Part shown: positions 37,383-47,464 of the stretch, in pieces
How the letters are laid out: the number at the start of each line of letters is the position of its first letter
Numbering within the stretch: position 1 is the stretch's first letter
NCBI RefSeq assembly: GCF_003589925.1
Contig: NZ_CP032382.1
Coordinates: forward strand, 5,580,001 to 5,644,000
Length of the DNA stretch: 64,000 bases
Direction of reading: 5' to 3'
DNA from: Chryseolinea soli
Lineage (GTDB): Bacteria > Bacteroidota > Bacteroidia > Cytophagales > Cyclobacteriaceae
Notes under the pieces: model-generated
What the model saw: only the letters and a program-made list of their open reading frames with translations
Database searches by the model: none
Told to the model about the DNA's origin: nothing
Made by a program: the position numbers and the translations under genes

Positions 37383-37676
37383 ATGGAGGTATCCAAATAC
37401 ACAGTAAAAGACCTGTTGCTGAACGAATCGTTTCAGCGGTGGGTGCTCAACCCGGATGGGGACGGTCGGTCGATGTGGGAATCGTGGCAACACCTGCATC
37501 CCGGGCATTTCGAACTGCTGGAAGAGGCGCGAACCATCCTGTTGCAGCTCCGCGACCGGGTGGAACAGGAGATCGATGCCGATGAGCATGAAGTCTGGAA
37601 CAGGCTGAAACAAGGCCTGGATGAGGACGAAGAAAAAACTTTGCCCTGTCTGACGCAACCCGTACACAAATCTTAA
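37383..37676 (+). CDS. Stand-alone FecR-type N-terminal domain (anti-sigma fragment)
   Basis: 97 residues from ATG 37383 (MEVSKYTVKDLL); an upstream in-frame Met adds 18 unrelated residues. The stretch YTVKDLLLNESFQRWVLNP...MWESWQHLHPGHFELLEEARTILLQL is the pattern of the cytoplasmic N-terminal region of Bacteroidota FecR anti-sigma factors, which binds an ECF sigma factor. The membrane helix and periplasmic FecR domain are absent; SusC starts 39 bases after the stop. It may be a decayed FecR remnant or a soluble sigma-binding protein. The following SusC has no STN signalling domain, and an ECF sigma gene lies 10 kb downstream. Confidence 0.65.
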   Translation: MEVSKYTVKDLLLNESFQRWVLNPDGDGRSMWESWQHLHPGHFELLEEARTILLQLRDRVEQEIDADEHEVWNRLKQGLDEDEEKTLPCLTQPVHKS

Positions 37677-37715
37677 CTACCAACTCTACCAACAACAAAA
37701 CCAAACAAGAAAACT

Positions 37716-40700
37716 ATGATGGAACGACTACACAACACAGGCAAAGCCTTTCTCCTCGTGTGGCTTTGCATGCTTTGCATCGCGGCCCGGGCCAATGAGC
37801 CGCCCAAGACCACCGCGGCTACGGTGGCCCTGGAAAAAGCAATCAGCGGCAAAGTGACCGGCGACGGCGAAGCGCTTCCCGGCGCGAGCGTCGTGGTAAA
37901 AGGAACCGCCATCGGTGCGACCACCGATGCAGAAGGAAGCTTCAGGCTTTCGGTTCCGGATGACGCCACCACCATCGTGGTATCGTATATCGGCTACGTA
38001 TCGCAGGAAATTGCTATTGGGTCTCAAACGGTCTTCAACATCGCATTGATCGCGGATGTGGCTACCCTGGGCGACATCGTCGTGGTAGGGTATGGCGTGC
38101 AGAAGAAAAGCGATCTCACCGGCGCCATCGCCAGTGTGAAAGGTGACGAACTGGCGCAGTTACCCACACAGCGTGTAGACCAGGCGTTACAAGGCCGCGC
38201 GGCAGGCGTTATGGTGTTGAACCAAAGCGGCGCACCTGGCGGTGCCACGACCATCCGGATCCGGGGTTCAAGCTCGATCCTGGGGAGCAACCAACCCCTC
38301 ATCGTGATCGACGGTCTGCAAGGCGGCGATCTCAACTCGCTCAACCCGAACGACGTGGAATCGATGGAAGTGTTGAAAGATGCTTCCGCGACAGCCATCT
38401 ACGGTTCACAAGGTGCCAATGGCGTGATCCTGGTGACCACGAAAAAAGGAAAAAAAGGACACCCTGTGGTGAACTATAGCTACAACCTCGGCGTGCAAAA
38501 ATTGAGAAATAAGCTCGACGTGATGAGTGGCGGCGATTTCGCACGCACCATTAATGACTTCAAAGCTTCGCAGGATCAACCCGGCAACGTGGTGATCACA
38601 CCGACCCCCGTATTCACGGCTGATCAAATTGCCGGCTATGATAAGGCCGGTTTTGGTACCGATTGGCAGAATGAAGTATACCGGTCGGCGGCCATGCAAA
38701 ATCACCAGCTTTCGGTGAGCGGAGGCGGTGAGAACGTGCAATACTTAGTTTCGGGTGGCTACTTGAATCAGCAAGGTATTCTCCTCAACTCCGCTTTCAA
38801 GCGCTTCAGCCTTCGTGCGAATGTAAACGTAGACATTACGAAATGGGCAAGCTTTGGTTTGAGCTGGGCTGGTATAAAGGAAACCGGCAACACCCCGCCG
38901 TTCGGTGAAGGCGCGGCCATCATCGATCCCCTGGGACAGGTGGTGAGTGTGGCTCCGCGGTGGAACGCCACCATTCCCGTGTACGATGAAAACGGCAACT
39001 ACAGCAAGCACCCTTCCGGTTATGGCGAGCCCAACATGTGGAATCCCGTGGCCAGCGCCAAGGAAGCTTACACGGAAAACAACTCCATTCGCAACAACAT
39101 CAACGCCTTCCTCGATTTCAAGATCGCCAAGGGCCTCACGTTGCGCATCACCGGTGGCGCCATCACCCGAAACCAGAACAACTTCCGTTACCTCAATAAC
39201 AACACGTTTGCCGGTTTTCAGAGAAACGGACAGGGCAACGTGGACGACAACATGTATACCCGCTATCAAAACTCCAACATCCTTACGTACGATAAAAGCG
39301 TGGGACGTCATCACTTTGTGATCACAGGTGTGGCCGAACAGCAGGTAGAGCAAAACAAAGGCATGTCTGTCTTTGCCAACGATTTCCTGGTAGACCAAGC
39401 CGGGATCTATGACCTGGGAGGAGCGAGTTCCGTGGTGGCCTCGTCCTTCAATACCAAACGCGTCATCAATTCATTCCTGGGGCGTGTGAATTATTCCTTT
39501 GCCGATAAATATTTGCTGACCGCCAGCTATCGCGCAGACGGTTCGTCGGTATTCGGAGCAAACAATAAATGGGGTTACTTCCCCTCGGCATCCGTTGCCT
39601 GGAGAATTTCGGAAGAAGGATTTTTGCAAGACGTGGATGCCGTGACCGACCTGAAGCTGCGCGCCAGCTGGGGTATTACGGGTAACCAGGCCATCTCACC
39701 CTATGCTTCGCTTTCGCAGCTCCAAGCTACCGCCGACACCCGCTACCCGTACAACGGTGGCAGCGTGACCGACATCGGAATGGATATTGTGCGTGCGGCC
39801 AACCCAAACCTGAAGTGGGAGAGCACAACCCAAACCGACATCGGACTTGACCTCGGCTTGTTTAACGGCCGGTTGAATTTGACGGCCGACTATTATGTGA
39901 AAACCACGGAGGACTTGTTGCTGAGCCGCCAGTTGCCCACCTACACGGGCTTCCCTAACATCATCGACAACGTTGGCTCTACACGTAACAAAGGCATCGA
40001 GCTTTCGATCGGCGGCGATCCGCTGGTGGGCCCGCTGCGGTGGAATACCAGTTTCAATATTTCCGGCAACCGGAGCAAAGTGTTGAAGTTGACGGATGCC
40101 AACAAGTTGCCGTTCCGTACTACCCCTGGCGCGGGCTATGGCATCAGTACCAACGCCAACACCGCGCTACTCTATTTGCAGGAGGGACAACCCTTTGGTC
40201 AAATGACCGGCTGGGTCACCGAGGGAACCTGGAGCGAATCGGACCGCGACAAAGCCGCGGCCTATGGACAGTTGCCCGGCGACATCAAATACAAAGATGT
40301 GAACGGCGATGGCTTTATCAACAACAAAGACCTGACCGTGATCGGCAACGCGTTCCCGAAATTTATCTTCGGATGGAACAACCGTTTCTCTTTTAAGAAT
40401 TTCGATCTCTCTTTCCTCATCCAGGGCGTGCAAGGCAACGACTTGTTCAACCTCAACCGGGTGCGCTTGGAAAGACCAGGCGAAGGCACCAGCACCGCGC
40501 TGCTGAACCGCTGGACACCCAGCAACCAGGATACCGATGTTCCCGCATTCACCAAACAAAGCGAGCGCAAAGCCGCCGGATTGACTAACAAGGTGACCGT
40601 GGGTGACCAACGTCTGAGCCGCTGGGTGGAAGATGCTTCTTACATCCGCCTGAAGAACATCACGTTCGCCTACAACTTCCCGCAAGCATTGACGCGAAAA

Positions 40701-40880
40701 GTGGGGATGAACCGTTTGAGACTCTATGTGTCGGGCCAGAACCTGTTCACCATCACCAAATACACAGGCTACGATCCGGAGGTGAGTTCATTTAACACGA
40801 ACGATGCCAACATTGGTGTTGACTTCGCCAATTATCCGACTTCGAAAGTATATACCATGGGTATCGATCTAACTTTCTAA
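37716..40880 (+). CDS. SusC/RagA-type TonB-dependent outer-membrane transporter
   Basis: 1054 residues: signal peptide (AFLLVWLCMLCIAARA), carboxypeptidase-regulatory-like domain (ISGKVTGDGEALPGASVVVKG), TonB box region DIVVVGYGVQKKS, plug (QPLIVIDGLQGGDLN, LKDASATAIYGSQGANGVI) and barrel ending in MGIDLTF. There is no STN domain. It pairs with the SusD gene ten bases downstream. Nearby GH20, GH109 and amino-sugar catabolic genes suggest that it imports amino-sugar-containing glycan fragments (inference). Confidence 0.95.
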   Translation: MMERLHNTGKAFLLVWLCMLCIAARANEPPKTTAATVALEKAISGKVTGDGEALPGASVVVKGTAIGATTDAEGSFRLSVPDDATTIVVSYIGYVSQEIAIGSQTVFNIALIADVATLGDIVVVGYGVQKKSDLTGAIASVKGDELAQLPTQRVDQALQGRAAGVMVLNQSGAPGGATTIRIRGSSSILGSNQPLIVIDGLQGGDLNSLNPNDVESMEVLKDASATAIYGSQGANGVILVTTKKGKKGHPVVNYSYNLGVQKLRNKLDVMSGGDFARTINDFKASQDQPGNVVITPTPVFTADQIAGYDKAGFGTDWQNEVYRSAAMQNHQLSVSGGGENVQYLVSGGYLNQQGILLNSAFKRFSLRANVNVDITKWASFGLSWAGIKETGNTPPFGEGAAIIDPLGQVVSVAPRWNATIPVYDENGNYSKHPSGYGEPNMWNPVASAKEAYTENNSIRNNINAFLDFKIAKGLTLRITGGAITRNQNNFRYLNNNTFAGFQRNGQGNVDDNMYTRYQNSNILTYDKSVGRHHFVITGVAEQQVEQNKGMSVFANDFLVDQAGIYDLGGASSVVASSFNTKRVINSFLGRVNYSFADKYLLTASYRADGSSVFGANNKWGYFPSASVAWRISEEGFLQDVDAVTDLKLRASWGITGNQAISPYASLSQLQATADTRYPYNGGSVTDIGMDIVRAANPNLKWESTTQTDIGLDLGLFNGRLNLTADYYVKTTEDLLLSRQLPTYTGFPNIIDNVGSTRNKGIELSIGGDPLVGPLRWNTSFNISGNRSKVLKLTDANKLPFRTTPGAGYGISTNANTALLYLQEGQPFGQMTGWVTEGTWSESDRDKAAAYGQLPGDIKYKDVNGDGFINNKDLTVIGNAFPKFIFGWNNRFSFKNFDLSFLIQGVQGNDLFNLNRVRLERPGEGTSTALLNRWTPSNQDTDVPAFTKQSERKAAGLTNKVTVGDQRLSRWVEDASYIRLKNITFAYNFPQALTRKVGMNRLRLYVSGQNLFTITKYTGYDPEVSSFNTNDANIGVDFANYPTSKVYTMGIDLTF

Positions 40881-40890
40881 CCGTACGAAC

Positions 40891-42345
40891 ATGAACAACA
40901 TGAAATCACTAAAAAAATATATCGCGCCGTTGTTGCTCACGGGAGTGTTGGCCTGTCAGAGCCTCGACGAAGATCCGAAAGGCTTTACCTCGCCCGATAA
41001 TTATTATGCCACCATCCAACAAGGTGAAGCCGCGCTCACAGCCTCTATGAATGCCTTGTGGAACGCCTGGGGAGAGGGCTATTCCTACGGCTATGGCAAC
41101 TTTATCTACGACGACCAATTGCTGGACGGCGACATGGTCATCCCCAACGACTTTGGAAGCTCGCTATGGGATCAGCACTACAAAGCACTCAACAATGTGA
41201 ACGGTGTCCTGCGTGCCATTAAGAAGGGCAACTTTAAGGGAATTGATCAAGGCGAGATCGACGGGCTGGAAGCGCAAGCTAAATTTTTGCGCGGCTACAA
41301 CTATTTTGCCCTCGTACGTTTGTTCGGCGACCTGCCCCTCATCACGGAAGATACTCCGGACCCCGTAACCAGTCCCATCAAACAGCGGACGCCCATTGCT
41401 ACGGTCTATGATCTTATCGTCAGCGACTTTGAATATGCCATCGCCAACCTGCCCACAAGTTGGGATGGACAGCCGGGCAAACCCACCGCCGGCGCTGCGA
41501 AAGGATTGCTCACGAAAGTTTACCTGACCATGGCCACCGCTCCCTTGAATAAAACGGAGAATTACGCCAAGGCAAGAGACTTGGCTGCAGACCTGATGGA
41601 CGACGGTACGTATTCGCTGATCCCGAATGTGGAGGACGTTTTCAAACCTGAAAACAAATACGGCCCCGAAGTGATGTGGGGTTTCAACTCCACTTCCGAC
41701 GACCCCGCCACGGATGCGCACATCTGGACACCATCCGTGATGGACGGATGGGGCGACGCCAGCCTCGATCCCACCTGGACCGACGAGTGGCTGAAAACCA
41801 CTGAACCCCGCCAGGACGCCTACCTGATCCTGGAATTCGACGGCATCCCGTACACCGACTTTGATGAACAGCGCCCCTTCGTGAAGAAATTCACCGTGCC
41901 CTACATCACACAAGACGAATACGAAAGCGGCCAGACCACGGCAAACCTGCCCATCATCCGCTATGCCGACGTGCTGCTCATGTATGCAGAAGCCGCCAAC
42001 ATGGCCGCCGGTGGCCCGACACCCGAGGCGTATGAAGCGATCAACCAAGTTCGGCGGAGAGCCTTCAACTTGCCGCTCGATGCACCAAACGCAACGTCGG
42101 ACCTGGCTGCTGGTTTATCCAAGGAGGCCTTTGATGATGCTGTAATTGACGAGCGCAATCACGAACTGAGCTTCGAATACGACCGCTGGTTCGACCTCAT
42201 TCGCAAGCGGTTGTTGATCAAGGTAAACGAGGTGAACCACCCCGACTATCTCCCAAACATTACCGACGACGATTACCTCTACCCAATCCCAACGTACGAC
42301 GCAAAAATTCTTGGCAGTCAGAACCCGGGTTACACGGGGGAATAA
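40891..42345 (+). CDS. SusD/RagB-type surface lipoprotein
   Basis: 484 residues with lipobox LLTGVLACQS (Cys 22 from ATG 40891; a second ATG is at 40900). SusD landmarks are LEAQAKFLRGYNYFALVRLFGDLPL near 130, AAKGLLTKVYLTMATAP, the C-terminal RYADVLLMYAEAAN, and VIDERNHELSFEYDRWFDLIRKRL, followed by YPIPTYD. It captures the glycan for the SusC encoded just upstream. An intrinsic terminator and a family A repeat follow. Confidence 0.95.
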   Translation: MNNMKSLKKYIAPLLLTGVLACQSLDEDPKGFTSPDNYYATIQQGEAALTASMNALWNAWGEGYSYGYGNFIYDDQLLDGDMVIPNDFGSSLWDQHYKALNNVNGVLRAIKKGNFKGIDQGEIDGLEAQAKFLRGYNYFALVRLFGDLPLITEDTPDPVTSPIKQRTPIATVYDLIVSDFEYAIANLPTSWDGQPGKPTAGAAKGLLTKVYLTMATAPLNKTENYAKARDLAADLMDDGTYSLIPNVEDVFKPENKYGPEVMWGFNSTSDDPATDAHIWTPSVMDGWGDASLDPTWTDEWLKTTEPRQDAYLILEFDGIPYTDFDEQRPFVKKFTVPYITQDEYESGQTTANLPIIRYADVLLMYAEAANMAAGGPTPEAYEAINQVRRRAFNLPLDAPNATSDLAAGLSKEAFDDAVIDERNHELSFEYDRWFDLIRKRLLIKVNEVNHPDYLPNITDDDYLYPIPTYDAKILGSQNPGYTGE

Positions 42346-42367
42346 TTTGAGTGATTGGCTTTATGAA

Positions 42368-42401
42368 AAGCTCTGCTTCCTTCGGGGGCAGGGCTTTTTT
42401 T
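42368..42401 (+). terminator. Terminator of the SusC/SusD operon
   Basis: AAGCTCTGC pairs with GCAGGGCTT (one T-G wobble, 11-base loop), followed by seven T. It lies 23 bases after the susD stop codon. Confidence 0.85.
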
Positions 42402-42412
42402 ATGGAGGGAAA

Positions 42413-42443
42413 TTCAGGAGCCAGAATCCAGGAGCCGGGAGTT
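42413..42443 (+). repeat. Dispersed heptamer repeat array, family A, copy 4
   Basis: TTCAGGAGCCAGAATCCAGG and following units have the same orientation and order as the left arm of copy 1. It follows the susD terminator and leads into the 21-bp minisatellite. Confidence 0.8.
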
Positions 42444-42507
42444 GTTTAATCTAGGCCCGCGAAGTGGTCGTATTTATACCTGGTGGAGAAAAAATAAAAA
42501 ACCTGAC

Positions 42508-42801
42508 CTGGAAAATGAAAAACCTCCTGAGGAAAATGAAAAACCTCCTGGGAAAAACGAAAAACCTCCTGAGGAAAACGAAAAATCTCCTGAGGAAAAT
42601 GAAAAACCTCCCGAGGAAAATGAAAAACCTCCTGAGGAAAATGAAAAACCTCCCGAGGAAAATGAAAAACCTCCTGAGGAAAATGAAAAACCTCCTGAGA
42701 AAAACGAAAACCTCCTGAGGAAAACGAAAAATCTCCTGAGGAAAATGAAAAACCTTCTGAGAAAAATGAAAAACCTCCTGGGAAAATGCAAGAATCGGAT
42801 C
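42508..42801. repeat. 21-bp minisatellite, about 14 units
   Basis: Tandem 21-base units that in one frame would encode the heptad ENEKPPE. Units differ by single changes (cct/ccc, aat/aac, gag/ggg), and one unit near 42700-42715 is one base short, which breaks the frame. The frame from 42442 has no signal peptide or domain, and the opposite strand gives only Phe-rich low complexity, so this is treated as non-coding. It lies between converging genes (susD and the Nif3-like gene). Confidence 0.85.
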
Positions 42802-42898
42802 AGGAAAATGAATAACCCAACTAAGAGAAAAGAAAACGAAGTAAAAAAATCTTATCCAAGATTCAATAAACGGTGTCAGTTCATTCGAACAGCACCTC

Positions 42899-43789
42899 TT
42901 ACGCAAACAAAAACGGATTCCCCGTCGGAATATGCGTAACCTTGATACCCGGAACCATAGGCTGCAAAAAGGGAACCATCCATTCTAATCCCGGCTCTTC
43001 ACTCACCGCATGGCCGAGTACGATAAGCGAAAGCTTGTCGCCTTTCAATCGGGCATCGCGGACGTACTCCGCAGTTTCCCATTCGCTGAGTTCGCCGATG
43101 ATAAGCAAGTCAGGTTTTTCGGTTTCGATGCCTTGGATGTGGCTTCTGCCGCCGGAAGCACCGGGAAGCAGGAGGATGCGTTGACAACTTTGATCCATAT
43201 CGCCGATGACACGCACCGTGGGGATGCCGAGTTTTTGTTTGGCGTTGGCCACGATGTCTTTCAATTTCAGGAACGGGATCGTGAAGACACGGGGATTTTT
43301 TTCGTCGTAATATTTTTCATAGCCCAGCGCTTTCATCACGCCCATCCGAACCCCGTCGGGAACATGGCTGTGGATGTAGTCGTGGAAGCGCCAGACGGCG
43401 ATGTTGTGTTTTTCCAGGAGGTCTCGTTTGTATTTATACACCTCATCCTGTTCCAGCCATGCCGTCTCGTCGAGGTGGTTGTAGAAGGTGGGTTCGTGGA
43501 CAATGATAAAATTTACATTGGTGGCGATGGCCTTGCGGATGACTTCCACCGTGGCAAACATGGTGGTAATGATGCCCGTCACTTTCTGAGAGGCGTTGCC
43601 CGACTTCAACGTGTCTACCGTCTTGGCAAACGGTGCACCGGGAATGGTTTTCAGAATGAGGTCGATCACTTCGCCAACGGTAGGGGCGGATTGTTGTGCG
43701 AAGGCTTCGCTTGTGGATGCGCCGAGCAGCACCGTGGCGCCGATGGCCTGGGATACGGTAGTTAAAAATTCTCTTCTTCCGGTAGTCAT
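42899..43789 (-). CDS. Exported Nif3-like dinuclear metal-centre protein
   Basis: 296 residues. The N-terminus GRREFLTTVSQAIGATVLLGAS looks like a Tat signal (twin Arg, then a hydrophobic stretch), and the mature protein starts after EAFAQQ. The Nif3/YbgI layout is visible: NFIIVHEPTFYNH (where classic members have HHP), WRFHDYIHSH, LLIIGELSEWE, and LIVLGHAVSEEPGLEWM with the C-terminal His and Glu ligands. Classic Nif3 proteins are cytosolic hexamers with a two-metal centre and uncertain function. Export, and Glu in place of the second His, suggest a separate hydrolase-like branch. It is downstream of the GH109 gene on the same strand. Confidence 0.8.
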   Translation of the reverse strand: MTTGRREFLTTVSQAIGATVLLGASTSEAFAQQSAPTVGEVIDLILKTIPGAPFAKTVDTLKSGNASQKVTGIITTMFATVEVIRKAIATNVNFIIVHEPTFYNHLDETAWLEQDEVYKYKRDLLEKHNIAVWRFHDYIHSHVPDGVRMGVMKALGYEKYYDEKNPRVFTIPFLKLKDIVANAKQKLGIPTVRVIGDMDQSCQRILLLPGASGGRSHIQGIETEKPDLLIIGELSEWETAEYVRDARLKGDKLSLIVLGHAVSEEPGLEWMVPFLQPMVPGIKVTHIPTGNPFLFA

Positions 43790-43825
43790 AAGGGTGGTGT
43801 TATTCCGTAGCGTAAGATAAGGTTA

Positions 43826-43860
43826 AACCGCAAAGACGCAAAGGCGCAAAGTCAGCGCAA
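43826..43860 (-). repeat. Dispersed CGCAAAG repeat, family B, copy 2
   Basis: ACCGCAAAGACGCAAAGGCGC and further units, like 21727-21765. The last unit runs into the left arm of a long hairpin (43846-43894). Confidence 0.75.
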
Positions 43861-43894
43861 AGAATTGTAATTGTTTTCTTTGCGCTGACTTTGC
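43846..43894 (-). terminator. 19-bp perfect hairpin between GH109 and Nif3-like genes
   Basis: GCAAAGTCAGCGCAAAGAA (43846-43864) is the exact reverse complement of 43876-43894, with an 11-base loop. The T-run is poor on the minus strand, so it is a transcript-end or mRNA-stability hairpin rather than a textbook terminator. It is part of the family B repeat. Confidence 0.6.
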
Positions 43895-43974
43895 TGGCCC
43901 GCCCGCCGACTTGCCGGTCGTAGCTTTAGCGATGACGGGGAGCTTCAGCGAAGGTGAGGCGTTAAAACTGCATT

Positions 43975-45363
<1,389 letters not shown>

Positions 45364-45409
45364 TTATTGTTTCGAATTCTTTGTGTTTCGTGTTAGTCCC
45401 TCACAACGA

Positions 45410-46270
45410 TTAATCCGACAAGAGATAAATTCCGATCATCGCGAAAACCATGCCCACCGAAAGGACTGCTCCGGGGATCACGCCATATAAGATGAGCGAG
45501 AGCACGACGGTGATCAGCGGAGAAAGCCCCGTCATCGGCGTAACGATGATCGCTTTGCCATAACGAAGCGCATACACGAGCGTGAGCGCCCCGATGGCGT
45601 TGAGCACATGGATGATGCTGGCGAGATATGGCCCCTTGAAGCCCCAATTGACAGGCTTCGAAAAATCCGTCATCATCACTGCCACAGGAATCAGAAGGAC
45701 CGCCGTCGCCATCATGTAAAAGAAGATGCTCTCCGCCTTCATCACGTTGTTTGAGAATTTCATCACATAGGCCTGCAAGCCCCAGAGAATAAAAACGCTG
45801 ATCGACAACAGCAACCACCCATAGCCTGACGAACCGTTGCCGGACGCCGGCTGATAGGAGAGGAGTAAGATCGCGGCCAGTGAAATGACGATCCCGATCC
45901 AATGTCTGCGCGTTGCCGTTTCTTTTAAAAACACGAGCGATAAAAAAATGGTCAGGATCGGGAACAGCGAAATGAGCGGGAACACAATATAGGCCGGACC
46001 TTCACGCAACGCCTGAAACAAGATCAACTGACCACCCGCACCCAGCAGTCCGATGGTGGACCCCAGAAAGATGGAACGGAGATCATACTCCAGTTTCCAT
46101 TGGATAAGATAGAGTGCTACCAGCGAACACGGGATCATGGTAAGCGCCCATACGGAATAGCCTAGCGTGGCAGGAAATCCTGCTTTCTCTGGAATTTCAA
46201 TTAGTGCGCCCCATGCGCCCCAAAAAACGGTGGTGATGATCGCATAGAGCAACCAGGTCTTCTTTGCCAT
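45410..46270 (-). CDS. EamA/DMT-superfamily transporter
   Basis: 286 residues, ten predicted membrane helices in two repeated EamA halves (first half starts LLYAIITTVFWGAWGALIE, second half GWLLLSISVFILWGLQAYVM). Charged loops are short, as usual in the drug/metabolite transporter superfamily, some members of which carry sugars (GRP/RhaT-like) or nucleotide sugars. Its place between a DeoR-type regulator and GH109 suggests inner-membrane uptake of the released amino sugar (inference). The upstream region has the 26-bp motif shared with the agaS promoter. Confidence 0.85.
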   Translation of the reverse strand: MAKKTWLLYAIITTVFWGAWGALIEIPEKAGFPATLGYSVWALTMIPCSLVALYLIQWKLEYDLRSIFLGSTIGLLGAGGQLILFQALREGPAYIVFPLISLFPILTIFLSLVFLKETATRRHWIGIVISLAAILLLSYQPASGNGSSGYGWLLLSISVFILWGLQAYVMKFSNNVMKAESIFFYMMATAVLLIPVAVMMTDFSKPVNWGFKGPYLASIIHVLNAIGALTLVYALRYGKAIIVTPMTGLSPLITVVLSLILYGVIPGAVLSVGMVFAMIGIYLLSD

Positions 46271-46278
46271 AAGATTAA

Positions 46279-46304
46279 ATATAAAACAATGATACGAAAG
46301 TACA
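46279..46304 (-). promoter_or_regulatory. Candidate DeoR/AgaR-type operator upstream of the DMT transporter
   Basis: On the minus strand: TACTTTCGT, three bases, ATTG, one base, TTTT. 20 of 26 bases match the site at 51733-51758 upstream of agaS. It lies 9-34 bases before the transporter start codon. Confidence 0.5.
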
Positions 46305-46364
46305 TTATTTATTTAAGCTTATGTTTTAGCGGAATATGGATTTAAGCGTCTTTTTTTGCGGGTT

Positions 46365-47144
46365 CTATACGGTAATGACTTCCACGCCGGCGTCTTGAAG
46401 GCGTTTTTTGTCGTCGGGGGTGATGTTGGTGTCCGTGATCACTTTGTCGATTTGCTCAATGGAACAAATGAAAGCGAGGCTGCGCTTTTTGAATTTGCTG
46501 GAATCCACCAGCAGGATCACCTCTTTCGAGATCTCGATCATGATCTCATTGAGGCGGGCTTCTTCCACATTGGGCGTGAACACGCCTTGTCGCGTGTCGA
46601 AGCCGTCGACGCCTAGAAAAGCTTTATCGACATTAAAGTTGCGCAGGCTTTTCTCCGCCAGCGGCCCCACCAGCGAAAGCGAGTTTTTCCGCAGGTAGCC
46701 ACCCGGCATGATCATGTTGATGTTGGGCTTGGTGATGAGCTGGTTGGCGATGTTGAGGGCGTTCGTGATCACCGTAAGATCCTGTAGATCAGGGAGATTC
46801 CGCACTAATTCTGAGGTGGTAGACCCCGAGTCGATGATGATCGTGTCCGACTCGGTGATGAGTTGGGCGGCCACTTTGCCAATGCGGGCTTTTTCCTGGA
46901 AGTTGATGCGGCTCTTGTCGGCCAGGCGCTGGTCGTTGGCCACGCCGGTCTCGAACTTCAGGGCGCCGCCGCGGGCGCGGATCAGTGTATTCTTTTGCTC
47001 GAGTTGGTCCAGGTCATTGCGGATGGTCACTTCGCTAACGCTGAACAACTTGCTCAGCTCTTCCACAAACACTTCGCCTTTTTCCGAGAGCAAATGAAGG
47101 ATCTCTTTTCGCCTGCCAACGGTACTGTCTCTTTTCTTGGCCAT
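46365..47144 (-). CDS. DeoR-family regulator, AgaR/GlpR-like
   Basis: 259 residues from ATG 47144 (MAKKRDSTVGRRKEILHLL); an upstream Met adds six residues. The N-terminal DeoR helix-turn-helix is complete (VEELSKLFSVSEVTIRNDLDQLEQKNTLIRARGGA). The C-terminal sugar-phosphate-sensing domain, related to phosphosugar isomerases, has the conserved IIIDSGSTTSELVRNL, VITNALNIAN, MPGGYLRKNSLSLVGP, and KAFLGVDGFDTRQGVFTPN...EI blocks. DeoR proteins repress sugar operons and release DNA on binding a phosphorylated intermediate. Its likely targets are the transporter-GH109 operon and the agaS operon, which share a motif. Confidence 0.9.
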   Translation of the reverse strand: MAKKRDSTVGRRKEILHLLSEKGEVFVEELSKLFSVSEVTIRNDLDQLEQKNTLIRARGGALKFETGVANDQRLADKSRINFQEKARIGKVAAQLITESDTIIIDSGSTTSELVRNLPDLQDLTVITNALNIANQLITKPNINMIMPGGYLRKNSLSLVGPLAEKSLRNFNVDKAFLGVDGFDTRQGVFTPNVEEARLNEIMIEISKEVILLVDSSKFKKRSLAFICSIEQIDKVITDTNITPDDKKRLQDAGVEVITV

Positions 47145-47159
47145 GAGGTTAGGTTTATA

Positions 47160-47167
47160 CAAAAGTA
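47160..47167 (-). promoter_or_regulatory. -7 element of the deoR-type gene
   Basis: On the minus strand TACTTTTG matches TAnnTTTG, 15 bases before the ATG at 47144. The same octamer is the -7 element of agaS. Confidence 0.45.
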
Positions 47168-47464
47168 AAGATAGTAAATACGGTAACTTATTTTATAAGC
47201 TCAATTTGCCCCTTATCCTTATGATCCTTCGATAGGTTTATGATCAAAAACCACGTTTATTTCAATCGTTATCGGAAACAGCGAATAAATGTTTCATTTC
47301 CTTATTTTTTCCTAAAAAAATGTTTTCGATTTGTATTCGAAATGAAAAATAAAATTTTATTTTTGTTTAGTAAGTAAACGAAATATAAGATGGTGGCCTT
47401 TCGCCGTAACCAAATCGAATATTTCGGGTTACGAAGGAAATAGAAAGCTAAACCCCCTGTGCCT
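47168..47464. other. Divergent deoR / ECF sigma intergenic region
   Basis: AT-rich and gene-free. It holds an inverted repeat TTTCGA-N7-TCGAAA (47324-47342) and, two bases on, a perfect 20-bp palindrome of AAAAATAAAA and its complement (47345-47364). TATTTTTG (47358-47365), overlapping the palindrome, matches the -7 consensus for the ECF sigma gene about 100 bases upstream of its ATG. Confidence 0.5.

Noticed and set aside
37329..37676. Frameshifted full-length fecR gene
   Set aside because: The missing membrane and FecR domains cannot be found in any frame, because SusC begins 39 bases after the stop codon.
42508..42801. CRISPR-like regular repetition
   Set aside because: Units are adjacent without spacers and no cas gene is near.
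42442..42939. Open frame of 165 codons through the 21-bp minisatellite, with ENEKPPE heptads, and a Phe-rich frame on the other strand
   Set aside because: No signal peptide or domain, a one-base deletion shifts the heptad into a different repeat, and both strands are open only because the repeat lacks stops. Treated as a non-coding minisatellite.
43895..43974. Possible further dispersed repeat (CTTTAGCGATG / CTTCAGCGAAG) after the long hairpin
   Set aside because: It looks like part of a widespread intergenic repeat, but no second copy in the window supports it.
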